DNA of 64,000 nt from Caldicellulosiruptor morganii (GCF_026810225.1 NZ_CP113865.1:1942001-2006000); one strand, 5' to 3'; positions 34,364-43,488 are shown, counted from the stretch's first letter. A program made the numbers and translations. Notes: a model not told the origin generated them from the sequence alone.

Positions 34364-35094
34364 TTGATGCAACCTCCTACATCTCTGAAATCTATCTCTA
34401 CTCTGCATAAATCACTTCGATATTTTGACTTTGTAAATTCAATCTTCCTGTTTTTTTCGTCTCTAACAATACTAGTTATCTGTAAAAGTGGGATAGAGCC
34501 TGATATTTTAAGATGATAGGATTCTTTATCGGTGGGGTAGACAACCTGTATAATTGAGTTCATTCTAAAAGGCTTTATATTATAAACGTTTTCTATAATT
34601 TCGTAAAGAGAGAAAAATGAATTTATATGATATAATAGATTATGAAATTTCTCAGTTGGGAGCCAGGTATAACTATATGCTAAGGGTAAATTATTAGCAA
34701 ATCTTAAAATTTCAAGTTGATAAACAAGTTCCTCTGAAGATAATTCGAGCTTTTCTTTAACCTCATTGGGAGGATTTGTTTCACCTGCCTTTATGAGTTT
34801 TGCATGAGGTATATAACCCATATCCTTCATCATTTTTGAAAATCTGCTTACTGGTGAGAGCCAATATCTTACATAAAGTGGCTTTTTTACCACAAAATAT
34901 CCTTTTCCGTGTTTTGGATATATAAGTCCCATTTGAACTAAGCGTGAGAGAGCTTTTCTTATAACATACCTGGTAGCACCAAACCTATCACATAGCTCCA
35001 ACTCCGATGGTATCCTTTCTCCTTCCTCATATTTCTCTTCAATCTCTTTTCTTAATTCCTCTGCAATCTTCAAGTCAAACAAAATTTCTTGCAT
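34360..35094 (-). CDS. phnF: GntR/HutC-family regulator PhnF
   Basis: This is a transcriptional regulator of phosphonate genes. The N-terminal winged helix (RIPSELELCDRFGATRYVIRKALSRLVQMGLIYPKHGKGYFV) is GntR-type. The C-terminal UTRA domain (about 85-240, LAYSYTWLPTEKF, SIIQVVYPTDKE) would bind a small ligand. Length 244. It lies inside the operon between the acetyltransferase and phnG and is coupled to phnG. PhnF proteins in other bacteria repress their operons, and the same is inferred here. Confidence 0.93.
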   Translation of the reverse strand: MQEILFDLKIAEELRKEIEEKYEEGERIPSELELCDRFGATRYVIRKALSRLVQMGLIYPKHGKGYFVVKKPLYVRYWLSPVSRFSKMMKDMGYIPHAKLIKAGETNPPNEVKEKLELSSEELVYQLEILRFANNLPLAYSYTWLPTEKFHNLLYHINSFFSLYEIIENVYNIKPFRMNSIIQVVYPTDKESYHLKISGSIPLLQITSIVRDEKNRKIEFTKSKYRSDLCRVEIDFRDVGGCIK

Positions 35095-35120
35095 AATACC
35101 ATCTCTCCTTGTTAGTAAAG

Positions 35121-35570
35121 TTAACTCAAAATATCAATTTTAAAACTTATTCCATGTATGGCAAATCCTAAGTTTTCGTAAAATTTGTGCGCCTCAGTTC
35201 TTTTTTCATTACTTGAAAGCATAAGCTTGTAACAACCATTTTCTTTTGCAATCTCAATAGCCTTTAAAATCATGTATCTCCCAATACCCTGCTTTCTGTA
35301 TTCTGGACGAACTACAACATTTTCAAGTATTGCTAATGAGGCTCCCCCATGACCGATATTTTCTAGGATATAAAGAGTAAAAGTCCCTACAATTACAGGT
35401 TTCTCATCTGACAAAATAACAACATATACTTTGCTAAACGAACTTTCTTGTAAACGTACAAGTTTTTTTTTAAGCTGATCCTCTGAAATCAGATGTTCCG
35501 AATCTAATTCTCTAAGTAATTCCATGATTTCTTTAACGTCATTTTCATCTGCCAATCTTATTTGATACAT
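35121..35570 (-). CDS. GNAT acetyltransferase, PhnO-like
   Basis: This is a 149-residue acetyl-CoA-dependent acetyltransferase. The GNAT core is clear: NVVVRPEYRKQGIGRYMILKAIEIAKENGCYKLMLSSNEKR, with the QGIGRYM pyrophosphate-binding loop, and AHKFYENLGF near the end. Sitting between phnF and the acyltransferase gene in a phn operon, it may acetylate aminoalkylphosphonates as E. coli PhnO does. The sequence does not prove the substrate, so no symbol is given. Confidence 0.88.
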   Translation of the reverse strand: MYQIRLADENDVKEIMELLRELDSEHLISEDQLKKKLVRLQESSFSKVYVVILSDEKPVIVGTFTLYILENIGHGGASLAILENVVVRPEYRKQGIGRYMILKAIEIAKENGCYKLMLSSNEKRTEAHKFYENLGFAIHGISFKIDILS

Positions 35571-35604
35571 TATCTACCCACCCCTCCCTTTGCAAAATTG
35601 TTAA

Positions 35605-36243
35605 TTATTTACAATACTTTTCTATAAAAAGATTAATATCGTTAAAATCAGACAATCTCTCTTTAATTAAATTCCACTCCCAATCCCACCACGAACTTTT
35701 AATAATTTTTTCTGCTATCTCTTTTGGAAACCTTTCTTTAATTTTTTTCCCAGGAACACCAACAACCACTGAATACGGCTCAACATCTTTTGTAACAACT
35801 GCTCCTGCTCCTATCACAGCTCCAATCCCAACCTTCACTCCTGGTAATATAATTGCTCCATGACCTATCCACACATCATGTTCTATTATAACTTTGTTTT
35901 TCATACGCCAGTTGAAAAAATCTTCGTCATCATTTTCAGCAACTCCGTACATTTCTTTTCGATATGTGATATGATGTTGAGTAACTCTCCAAGTCGGATG
36001 ATTCACAGGATTTATCCTTACATGAGACGCAATGGAACAAAATTTGCCAATCTCTGCATAAATTATTTCTACATCTGACGCAGTGTAACTAAAATCGCCT
36101 ATACTCGATTTTATAACTTTTGTTCTCGGTCCTAAATATACCCATGAACCTATTTCACTCTCTTCAATTTCGCACGTCTCATGAATAAATGGAGTAGGTG
36201 TCAACCTGGGAAGGTTATTATAATTTTTGTTCTTTATATACAT
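35605..36243 (-). CDS. Phn-operon hexapeptide-repeat acyltransferase (TIGR03308-like)
   Basis: This is a left-handed beta-helix acyltransferase of 212 residues. Hexapeptide repeats run from about 20 to 160 (IGSWVYLGPRTKVIKSSIGDFSY; HDVWIGHGAIILPGVKVGIGAVIGAGAVVTKDV), with the loop containing NPVNHPTWRVTQHH and the acyl-CoA end VVGVPGKKIKERFP. The WWDWEW C-terminus matches the phosphonate-linked family TIGR03308. The substrate is unknown. A role in modifying an imported phosphonate or a C-P lyase intermediate is inferred from context. Confidence 0.88.
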   Translation of the reverse strand: MYIKNKNYNNLPRLTPTPFIHETCEIEESEIGSWVYLGPRTKVIKSSIGDFSYTASDVEIIYAEIGKFCSIASHVRINPVNHPTWRVTQHHITYRKEMYGVAENDDEDFFNWRMKNKVIIEHDVWIGHGAIILPGVKVGIGAVIGAGAVVTKDVEPYSVVVGVPGKKIKERFPKEIAEKIIKSSWWDWEWNLIKERLSDFNDINLFIEKYCK

Positions 36244-36267
36244 TTAAAGCACCTCTCTCGAGTCATA

Positions 36268-37140
36268 TTAATGAAGTCTCAGCACTTTGCTTTTTATATA
36301 TACGTTTAATCTCTCTATTAAAAATAGCATCGAAAATATAACAATAACAATAAACAATGCTTTTTTAAATTGATACATCCTCATTGCTCTTGTTAATAAC
36401 CATCCAATTCCACCTGCACCAACTATCCCCATAACAGAAGAATAACGAAGATCAATATCCAATCTCAGCAAAAACCACCCCAATAAAGAAGGCCAAATAG
36501 CAGGTAAAACACCCCTTGAAATCATTTGAAACCAATTTGCTCCAGATGCTTTTAATGCTTCAAGTATTCCTGAATCAATCTCTTCAATCGAATCAGAAAA
36601 AACTCTTATTTGCATCCCTGTTCCATGAATTCCTATTGCCAGTATTCCTGGCAAAGGACCTAACCCAAGAGCAGCAACAAAGATGAGAGCCCATACAAGT
36701 GCTGGTATCGCCCTCATAATTGCTGCAAAACCTCGAACAATCATGACTAAAAGTGGCATTGGTGATACATTAGCAGCACCCAAAAAACAAAGTAAAAATG
36801 CTATTATACTCGCAATAATTGTCCCCAACCATGCTATTTGGAATGTTTCTAATAACCCTTCGAAAACGTCCCGCCATTCAGTCAAATCTGGAGGAATCAT
36901 TAACTTAAAGATTTTAAACATTTCGAACGTTCCTTCAACTAACCGTTGGTAATCAAATTGTAGATAATCAGTTCCCCACAAAACAGAGACAATAATTAAC
37001 ATAAATACTAATATTGGTAAAAATCCTTTTTTGTGTATATTTGAATCATTAGAGGCTATATTATCTAACTTTTTTCCTAAGTCCTCATTTAATTGTTGCT
37101 TTTTGCCGCCATTGAATTCTGGCATAGATTTTTTTTTCAC
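36268..37140 (-). CDS. phnE: Phosphonate ABC transporter permease PhnE (second copy)
   Basis: This is an inner-membrane permease of 290 residues. After a polar N-terminus of ~38 residues there are about six membrane segments. The EAA-type coupling loop EALKASGANWFQMISRGVLPAIWPSLLGW precedes the conserved FLLRLDIDLRYSSVMGIVGAGGIGWLL. Translation starts at GTG, overlapping the TGA of the upstream permease, with AGGAGAG spaced 7 nt. It pairs with the other PhnE as a heterodimeric channel. Confidence 0.95.
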   Translation of the reverse strand: MKKKSMPEFNGGKKQQLNEDLGKKLDNIASNDSNIHKKGFLPILVFMLIIVSVLWGTDYLQFDYQRLVEGTFEMFKIFKLMIPPDLTEWRDVFEGLLETFQIAWLGTIIASIIAFLLCFLGAANVSPMPLLVMIVRGFAAIMRAIPALVWALIFVAALGLGPLPGILAIGIHGTGMQIRVFSDSIEEIDSGILEALKASGANWFQMISRGVLPAIWPSLLGWFLLRLDIDLRYSSVMGIVGAGGIGWLLTRAMRMYQFKKALFIVIVIFSMLFLIERLNVYIKSKVLRLH

Positions 37141-37937
37141 TTAAGAACTCTCCTCCTAATAAAATTGGATACATAATCTAAAAACATAAACAATAATGCC
37201 ATCAGTATTATCGTCATTGTTACTATTTCAAAGCGATATAACTTTAACCCAAATTGTAAAAGGAAGCCCAAACCTCCTCCACCAACCATTCCAATAATAA
37301 ATGAACTTCTTACATTTGTATCAAAACCAAAAAATGACCAGCTTATTAAGCCAGGGAAAAATTGTGGCATAACTCCACGGCCAATTATTTGTAACCAACT
37401 TGCTCCACATGCCCTTATTGCATTTAATTTTTCCAAATCAATAGATTCAAGTACTTCGGAAAAAGATTTAACTAGAAAACCTGTAGAAGTCAGAAACAAC
37501 GCTATTGTTCCGGTCATTGATCCAATTCCATATGCCGGAACAAGAATTATTACCCAAACCACATCTGGAACTGTTCTTAAGATAGCCGCAATAGCTCGTG
37601 AAATAGTCATGAAAAAAGGAAAAGGAGAGGTAGTAGATGCTGATAATAAAGCAAATATAAAGGAGATTAGAATTGAGAACATTGTCGCCACATAACTTAT
37701 AATAATGGTTTCCACTGTATACTTAGTAATATTTAAGATAACGGAAAAATTAACTACTAACATTTCTTTGAATAAAAATCTATATACTTCATTCAAATTC
37801 GAAATAACATTTATAATATAGAATTTTGTATTAATAGCAGACCATATTGTTAAAGATAGAAAAATAATAAAAATCAACAATCTTTTTAATAATTTCCTTC
37901 TCGAATACGTTTTAAAATCATCAGTAAGTAATTTCAC
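37137..37937 (-). CDS. phnE: Phosphonate ABC transporter permease PhnE (first copy)
   Basis: This permease has 266 residues and about six transmembrane segments. The coupling loop NAIRACGASWLQIIGRGVMPQFFPGLISW is followed by FFGFDTNVRSSFIIGMVGGGGLGFLLQ, which is the PhnE signature. It overlaps phnC by 17 nt and the second permease by 4 nt. Two different PhnE subunits in tandem are common in Firmicutes. Confidence 0.95.
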   Translation of the reverse strand: MKLLTDDFKTYSRRKLLKRLLIFIIFLSLTIWSAINTKFYIINVISNLNEVYRFLFKEMLVVNFSVILNITKYTVETIIISYVATMFSILISFIFALLSASTTSPFPFFMTISRAIAAILRTVPDVVWVIILVPAYGIGSMTGTIALFLTSTGFLVKSFSEVLESIDLEKLNAIRACGASWLQIIGRGVMPQFFPGLISWSFFGFDTNVRSSFIIGMVGGGGLGFLLQFGLKLYRFEIVTMTIILMALLFMFLDYVSNFIRRRVLK

Positions 37938-38739
37938 TTGTAAACACCTTCATATCCATTTGTGTTGTATTACTAATACTAATTTTGCTCTTTTCTTCAT
38001 TTTCATAAATGTTGTTAATTATATCTTCAGAAAGGAAATACTGAACATTATCAAATATTTTTATTCCTTTTTTAATACCTATAATGCGATCTGCGTATTT
38101 TTTAGCAAATTCTACTTGATGTAGATTTACAACAAACGCAATATTGTCTTTTTTACAAATATCAAACATATATTCCATGATGTTATCAGCTGTGACTGGA
38201 TCTAAACTCGCAACCGGCTCATCAGCGAGTATTAATTTTGGAGTCTGAGCGAGGGCACGGGCAATTGCCACTCGCTGTTGCTGCCCTCCACTCAACTCCT
38301 CAACCTTTTTTAAGGCTTTGTCAGAAAGTCCAACTCGCTCAAGAAGCTCAAACGCAAACTCCTTATCTTTTTTTGAAAAAAGACCACAGCAACTTCGTAA
38401 TGTTCCCACATATCCTAATCGACCATTCAAAACATTGTCAATAACAGTTGTTCTTGGTATTAAATTGAAATTTTGAAATATCATTCCTATCTCTCTTCTA
38501 ATATTTCTCAACTCTTTTTTAGATGCTTTTAAAATATTATAACCGTTGAAGTAAACTTCTCCTTCAGTCGGCTTTACTAGTAAATTTATACATCTCAGTA
38601 ATGTACTTTTACCAGCTCCACTGGGCCCAATAATTGCCACAAATTCACCTTTTTTCACTGACAAATCAATTCCTTTTAATGCTTCTGTCCCATCTTTATA
38701 AACTTTTTTTAGTCTACGCACCTCAAGGAGAAAATCCAT
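37921..38739 (-). CDS. phnC: Phosphonate ABC transporter ATP-binding protein PhnC
   Basis: PhnC is the ATPase of the phosphonate importer. Walker A GPSGAGKSTLL, LSGGQQQRVAIARALAQ and Walker B LILADEPVASLD are intact. LIPRTTVIDNVLNGRLGYVGTLRSCCGLF is a PhnC-specific stretch. Length 272, with a ~20-residue C-terminal tail beyond the usual end. It follows phnD by 15 nt. Confidence 0.96.
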   Translation of the reverse strand: MDFLLEVRRLKKVYKDGTEALKGIDLSVKKGEFVAIIGPSGAGKSTLLRCINLLVKPTEGEVYFNGYNILKASKKELRNIRREIGMIFQNFNLIPRTTVIDNVLNGRLGYVGTLRSCCGLFSKKDKEFAFELLERVGLSDKALKKVEELSGGQQQRVAIARALAQTPKLILADEPVASLDPVTADNIMEYMFDICKKDNIAFVVNLHQVEFAKKYADRIIGIKKGIKIFDNVQYFLSEDIINNIYENEEKSKISISNTTQMDMKVFTSEITY

Positions 38740-38754
38740 ACCTTTTCGCTCCCT

Positions 38755-39963
38755 TTATTTCTTTTTTAATATACTTTCTGGAGTAATGTTTAATGTTTTT
38801 ATAACATTTCGTATAACATTATATGAACTATCATCCATTGGATAGTAGCCGCTTACTCCTAACTCATCAAAAAACTTCTTATCTTTAAATGTAATGAAAA
38901 ACTCTTTTATTTTGTCTTTCAAATCACGAGGTAAGTCTTTACGGTAGCAAACAGGATCTTTTGGAATTGGATCAGATTTTTTAATAATCCTTATATCTGC
39001 TTCTTTTATCATTCCCGCTTTTATCATTTTCTCTAAAGTGTCACTTGCAACCCCTGCAGCATCTGCATCGCCTCTGGCAATTGCAAGAATTGATGCATCA
39101 TGACCTCCTGAAAATGCCACATTAGAAAATATCTTATCCACTTGATCAGAAGATGATAACCCAAAATGTTTAGCTAACATATATCTAGGAAACAAATTTC
39201 CAGATGTTGATGCAGGGTCCACAAATAAAAACCTCTTGCCCTTCAAATCGTCTAAACTTTTTATATCAGACTTTGAATTCACTATTATTAAACTATAGTA
39301 ATAAGCTTTTTGAGGACTTTTAGCAGGAGTTGCAAAAGCTTCTGCCCCACTTCTATCATGAGCAATTACATATGAAAAGGGGCCAAATTCTGCCACATCA
39401 ATTTTCTTAGTTCTCATTGCTTCAATCACTGCCGTATAGTCTGTTGCCATATACATTTCTACTTTTATCCCTAAATAGCTACTCAAAGCATCTACTAATG
39501 GTTTATATGTTTTTGCAATTTTTTCCTGACTTTCATATGGAATTACTCCATATCTTATAATGTTCGGCCAATCTTTCAACTGGAACGAAAATTCTATTAG
39601 TTTATTTGTTATGTTTTTCTTGTTTTGTAGGGCACCGGCTGGGATAACTACTTTGTAAGTAATCTTCTTTTGTAATTTATCATTGATAGTAATAAGTAAT
39701 TTCGTACCTGACAGAGTTTTTGTTATTTTCAGCTTTTTATTATTCATAAAAACAGAGATATTATTGAAATCTTTGCCTTTTGTAAGTTGGTCACTGAATT
39801 CAATCAGTATTTTGTTTTGATTAGATGTTAGAGGAACTGTTTTTGACCTTATCTGAAAAGCCTCCGAAGCTAAGACGGATAAATTTACAACAGCTAGCAT
39901 TATACTCATCAAGATTCCTATTGTTGTCACAAATTTTAGCATACTCAAACCGGTTTTTCTCAT
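38755..39963 (-). CDS. phnD: Phosphonate-binding protein PhnD with N-terminal Ig-like domain
   Basis: This is the substrate-binding protein of the importer. Residues 130-402 are a PhnD-type periplasmic-binding fold (IRYGVIPYESQEKIAKTYKPLVDALSSYLG; VAEFGPFSYVIAH; VDPASTSGNLFPRYML; FSGGHDASILAIARGDADAAGVAS). Residues 1-33 are a signal peptide ending LASEA, without a lipobox cysteine. Between them, residues about 38-125 form an SbsA/Big_5-like Ig domain (IEFSDQLTKGKDF, YKVVIPAGALQNKKNITN), a fusion unusual for PhnD. It is the first gene of the operon, with GGAGGT spaced 9 nt from the ATG. Confidence 0.93.
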   Translation of the reverse strand: MRKTGLSMLKFVTTIGILMSIMLAVVNLSVLASEAFQIRSKTVPLTSNQNKILIEFSDQLTKGKDFNNISVFMNNKKLKITKTLSGTKLLITINDKLQKKITYKVVIPAGALQNKKNITNKLIEFSFQLKDWPNIIRYGVIPYESQEKIAKTYKPLVDALSSYLGIKVEMYMATDYTAVIEAMRTKKIDVAEFGPFSYVIAHDRSGAEAFATPAKSPQKAYYYSLIIVNSKSDIKSLDDLKGKRFLFVDPASTSGNLFPRYMLAKHFGLSSSDQVDKIFSNVAFSGGHDASILAIARGDADAAGVASDTLEKMIKAGMIKEADIRIIKKSDPIPKDPVCYRKDLPRDLKDKIKEFFITFKDKKFFDELGVSGYYPMDDSSYNVIRNVIKTLNITPESILKKK

Positions 39964-40261
39964 CTCAAATCAACCTCCCCGAAATAGTTTTTTAAATTTC
40001 ATTTTCATTCTAACTTGTCGACGTCAAAATCAAATTAAATAAATGTTAAATTTATGTTAAATTTTTAAATTTAAGATTTTGACTATTTGTTTCTTCCACC
40101 TTACAAAATAAAGAATATATCGAGGTTGTTGTGTTAATGATAAAATAAAGTCATTAGAAATGACATCAAAAATTCCCCACGTGTTATTTAAAATGAAGCC
40201 TTCTGTAGTGTAAAATCAAAAGTATGTAAAAACTAAAGAAGCAGAAGATATCAGGAAATGT
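39964..40261. other. Leader and upstream region of the phn operon
   Basis: There is no gene here. On the minus strand a plausible -35/-10 pair is TTTGAT and TAGAAT, 16 bp apart, just downstream of the three-hexamer repeat at 40033-40060. The rest is AT-rich and unremarkable up to the start of the IS21 remnant. Confidence 0.5.
40033..40060 (-). promoter_or_regulatory. PhoP-box-like direct repeats upstream of phnD
   Basis: On the minus strand TTAACA (40060-40055), TTAACA (40049-40044) and TTAATT (40038-40033) are spaced exactly 11 bp apart. This is the hexamer, spacing and orientation of Gram-positive PhoP boxes (TT[A/T/C]ACA, 5-bp gaps). It sits directly upstream of the presumed -35. Phosphate-starvation control is inferred. 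Confidence 0.6.
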
Positions 40262-40529
40262 TGGGGGGTGCTATTCATATTACAATATATGCACTTTTTA
40301 AACAAGGACATAACAAAAACTAAATAGCAAGAATGTTAAACGTGAATAGAAAAACTATTAGAAAAGTAATACAAGAGATTGAAGAAAAAGGAGAAGTTGA
40401 AAAGAAATAAAAAAATTTATTATTAGATAACTACAAAGAATTCATTGAAGCAAAGGTTAACGAAAACATTTTAGCAAAGAGGATACATCAAGACTTACAG
40501 GCGGAATTTGATTTTGAAGGAAGCGAGAT
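40262..40529 (+). pseudogene. IS21-family IstA transposase, N-terminal remnant
   Basis: The translated remnant reads HALFKQGHNKT/NK, IARMLNVNRKTIRKVIQEIEEKGEVE and DNYKEFIEAKVNENILAKRIHQDLQAEFDFEG, the N-terminal HTH part of IstA. It has internal stops and ends where the IS256-type remnant begins. The rest of IstA and IstB is absent. Confidence 0.75.
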
Positions 40530-41330
40530 TTGTCAAGAATTTTGTGTATCCAATTTATAACGCAAATTGAAAAGCTGTAAGATTTCGTAAGTATGGTGTT
40601 TAATAAGAGGTACCCATTTTTCCATTTACCTCGCTTAAAGTTATATCTTTGAAAGCAAATTTCTCAAGAATTTTTGTTGATTGAAAATATCCGCCCGATT
40701 TTACTCTTTTTTCAATTATGCTATTTATGCCATCAAACCGCACAAGTAGCGTAAATATGCTTTCTAATTTCCTCAGGATATCTTATATGAGCAAAGTAAT
40801 ATTCAGCTTTACCTAAAAGTCCTTTTAAAAAGTAAGAATATTTTAGGTGTGTATTCATTGCAAAGTTTGTTAAAAGCAGAAACAGCCTCAATCAATATCA
40901 AAATAGAATAATCTTCTTCTCTCTAATTCTTTATTGAATTTTGAACTATCTTCTTTTGCCATATGCCGTTTTGTGTTACACTGCAGGTGTGCAAAAGCAA
41001 ACTCAGGGTCGGCACAAGGATAAGCAATTTTGACAGCAACTATGATATCAGAGAAGTCGTCACTTACAATTTATTTTTGACTTTTTTCAGCCCCTTGAGA
41101 TTAAATCTTCAAAAATTTTCACTTCTTTCAGCTTTGTTTTCTTTGCCTGAGAAGGTGTAAATGCCAAAGATATCTTTTTGCTTATCAAAAATCGATGGAA
41201 AGAAACAACATAGCAGGTAACCTGTTTGACTTTTAAGCTCACCCTGACTTCACAGTGATAGCCATCAATTGAAATTAAAATCAAAGGCTTCTCGTAATAC
41301 AATTGCATCTCTGGTCTAAAATTCTATATT
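40530..41330 (-). pseudogene. IS256/mutator-type transposase, decayed
   Basis: On the minus strand, disrupted frames give IDGYHCEVRVSLKVKQVTCY, IFEDLISRG, DFSDIIVAVKIAYPCADPEF, AFAHLQCNTKRHMAKEDSS, GINSIIEK and RVKSGGYFQS in order, which is the catalytic core and C-terminus of an IS256-type transposase. Many stops and frameshifts are present. Its last ~125 bp (40529-40652) are repeated inverted at 26988-27113. Nothing else coding is seen between here and the ComM gene at 41450. Confidence 0.7.
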
Positions 41331-41449
41331 CTACAAGTATCTATTTTCACCTTTAAATTATTTTTCATAATTTTTATGTGAATTTTACTTAAAAAATTTT
41401 TTCTATACCACAATTCAAATTATTTTTTGATTACTTTAAATTTACATTA

Positions 41450-43021
41450 TTATATAATAAGCCTTCTTTCTAAAAGCCTGTATGAGATAGCCTCGTGAAG
41501 ATGATCTGCTTTGATCTGGTCACTTTCTTCCAAATCGGCAATTGTTCGTGCCACCTTTAATATTTTAGAATAACCTCGCAAAGACAGATTCAAGCTGTTA
41601 TAAGCCCTCTCAAGCAGGGCTTTTTCTTTCTGTGAAAGTTTACAGAATCTGTTTATAAGACTTCCTTTCATCTGTGAATTATAGTAAATCCCCAGCCCTT
41701 TAAACCTTTCAAGCTGAATCTGCCGTGCTCTTTCTATTGCCTCTCTCATACTTTTTGAGTCCCTGCAAGAAGAAGAATCTAAATTCTCAAGCTTTACAGC
41801 CTTTACCTCAACCTGGACGTCAATCCTGTCCAAAATAGGTCCTGAAATTCTTCCAAGATACTGTCTTATCTGTGCTGGGGTACATGTGCACTGACGATCC
41901 TCAGAAAGATAATAACCACATTTGCATGGATTCATACTACATACAAGCATAAATTTGGCAGGATATTCAATAGATGCATTTACCCTTGAGATTGTTATGT
42001 AACCATCTTCAAGTGGCTGTCGCAGAACTTCAATTGTTTTTTTATCAAACTCAGGAAACTCGTCCAAAAACAACACCCCATTGTGTGCAAGTGAAACCTC
42101 ACCCGGCTTTGGAATTTTACCTCCACCAATTATGGCAATTGAAGAAGCTGTGTGATGCGGACTTCTAAAAGGCCTTTTCTGTATTAAAGCTTCACCTTCT
42201 TTTAAAAGCCCCGCGCAGCTGTAAATCTTTGTAACCTCCAAACTTTCCTCAAACGTCATTGGTGGTAAAACTGTTGGTATTCTCTGTGCAATCATTGTCT
42301 TTCCGGCACCCGGTGGACCAATTAAAAGTAAATTGTGCATACCAGCAACAGCCACTTCAACAGCTCTTTTTACATACTCCTGCCCTTTTACCTCACTAAA
42401 ATCAATGTCGTATATGTAATTACTTGAATTAAGATTATCCAAATCAATTCTATATGGCACAATCTCTTTAATTCCCTCCAATACTTCAATGGCCTCTTTC
42501 AATGTGCTGACAGGATAAACATCTATTCCTTTTACAACCGCGCACTCAGCCCTGTTTTCATACGGCACAATTATCTTTTTTACATTATTTTCAAGTGCGG
42601 CAATTGTCATCAAAAGCGCCCCATTTACCCTCTTGATACTGCCATCTAAAGAAAGCTCACCAATAATTGCAATTTCGTCAGGATTCAGCTTTGGAATAAT
42701 CTGTTCAGATGATTTTAGAATTGAAATGGCAATTGGAAGGTCAAATGATGAACCTTCTTTTTTGGTGCTGGCAGGAGCAAGATTAACAATTATCCTCCTG
42801 TTGGGAAACTCAAAACCACTGTTTTTTATGGCAACCTTTATTCTCTCTTTGGACTCTTTTATAGTAACATCGGGTAATCCCACAATATCAAAATTGGGAA
42901 GTCCGTTTGTCATATCAGTCTCAACAGTAACAACAAAACCTTTTATCCCCATATATGAAGATGTCAAAACCTTTGCAAGCACCTTTTTCTTTCCCTTTCG
43001 CTTTTTAATAAAATTTATCAT
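41450..43021 (-). CDS. comM: ComM/YifB-family Mg-chelatase-like AAA+ ATPase
   Basis: This is a hexameric helicase-type ATPase that promotes branch migration during transformation in organisms where it has been tested. The order is N-terminal Lon-protease-like domain (FVVTVETDMTNGLPNFDIVGLPD; RIIVNLAPASTKKEGSSFDLPIA), then the AAA+ core with Walker A LLIGPPGAGKT, PFRSPHHTASS and NGVLFLDEFPEF, then a Cys-rich motif MNPCKCGYY...CTCTPAQI and a C-terminal helical domain. Length 523. The extra N-terminal ~15 basic residues could reflect an earlier start than the real one. With dprA it hints at natural competence. Confidence 0.93.
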   Translation of the reverse strand: MINFIKKRKGKKKVLAKVLTSSYMGIKGFVVTVETDMTNGLPNFDIVGLPDVTIKESKERIKVAIKNSGFEFPNRRIIVNLAPASTKKEGSSFDLPIAISILKSSEQIIPKLNPDEIAIIGELSLDGSIKRVNGALLMTIAALENNVKKIIVPYENRAECAVVKGIDVYPVSTLKEAIEVLEGIKEIVPYRIDLDNLNSSNYIYDIDFSEVKGQEYVKRAVEVAVAGMHNLLLIGPPGAGKTMIAQRIPTVLPPMTFEESLEVTKIYSCAGLLKEGEALIQKRPFRSPHHTASSIAIIGGGKIPKPGEVSLAHNGVLFLDEFPEFDKKTIEVLRQPLEDGYITISRVNASIEYPAKFMLVCSMNPCKCGYYLSEDRQCTCTPAQIRQYLGRISGPILDRIDVQVEVKAVKLENLDSSSCRDSKSMREAIERARQIQLERFKGLGIYYNSQMKGSLINRFCKLSQKEKALLERAYNSLNLSLRGYSKILKVARTIADLEESDQIKADHLHEAISYRLLERRLII

Positions 43022-43050
43022 ACATAATCCTTCTTTTCAATATATAACAA

Positions 43051-43075
43051 AAAAAGCCCTTTTAAAAGGGCTTTT
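43051..43075 (-). terminator. Terminator of tRNA-Lys
   Basis: A 12-bp perfect stem AAAAGCCCTTTT/AAAAGGGCTTTT is followed on the minus strand by a T-run. It lies 10 nt after the tRNA and upstream of comM. Confidence 0.85.
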
Positions 43076-43085
43076 ATGTTTTAAC

Positions 43086-43161
43086 TGGTGAGCCATCCGC
43101 GACTCGAACGCGGGACACCCAGCTTAAAAGGCTGGTGCTCTGCCTACTGAGCTAATGGCCC
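43086..43161 (-). tRNA. trnK: tRNA-Lys (TTT)
   Basis: A 76-nt cloverleaf with encoded CCA. The acceptor is GGGCCAT/ATGGCTC, the D-arm is AGCTCAGTAGGCAGAGC, the anticodon arm CCAGC-CTTTTAA-GCTGG has anticodon TTT, and the T-arm is GCGTTCGAGTCGC. Confidence 0.97.
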
Positions 43162-43180
43162 ATATTTAAGATGCATTGTT

Positions 43181-43209
43181 ATTATAGCTGATGTCGACCA
43201 TCTCTACAA
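43181..43209 (-). promoter_or_regulatory. tRNA-Lys promoter
   Basis: On the minus strand TTGTAG (43209-43204) and TATAAT (43186-43181) have a 17-bp spacer. The start would be about 12 nt before the tRNA. Confidence 0.65.
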
Positions 43210-43488
43210 TACCAAACTTTTGTTCGAAATATTTGGACAATTAGCTTAGATGATTATATTGTAAATACCTATGAGACGCACCCTTTAAGATTTCATTCTC
43301 CATATATTCCTTGAAATCAAATCTTTCCTGTAGTGATTCAAAGCATTTTTATTTTATCAAAGATTCCCAAGTTGCACAATAAAAGAGGATGTCTTTTGCA
43401 AGCACATTCTCTTTTTATTATATTTATTCCTGTTAGTATCAAATTTTACTTTTGTCTTCTGTAGAATAATCCCCAAATGCACACCATG
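43210..43488. other. Intergenic region without recognised content
   Basis: AT-rich DNA between the tRNA-Lys promoter and the TetR gene. I see no gene and no convincing repeat or RNA structure in it. The TetR gene ends at its right edge without a clear hairpin. Confidence 0.5.

Noticed and set aside
41087-41308. 73-codon ORF reading IDGYHCEV...
   Set aside because: It is a surviving piece of the decayed IS256-type transposase and not a separate gene.
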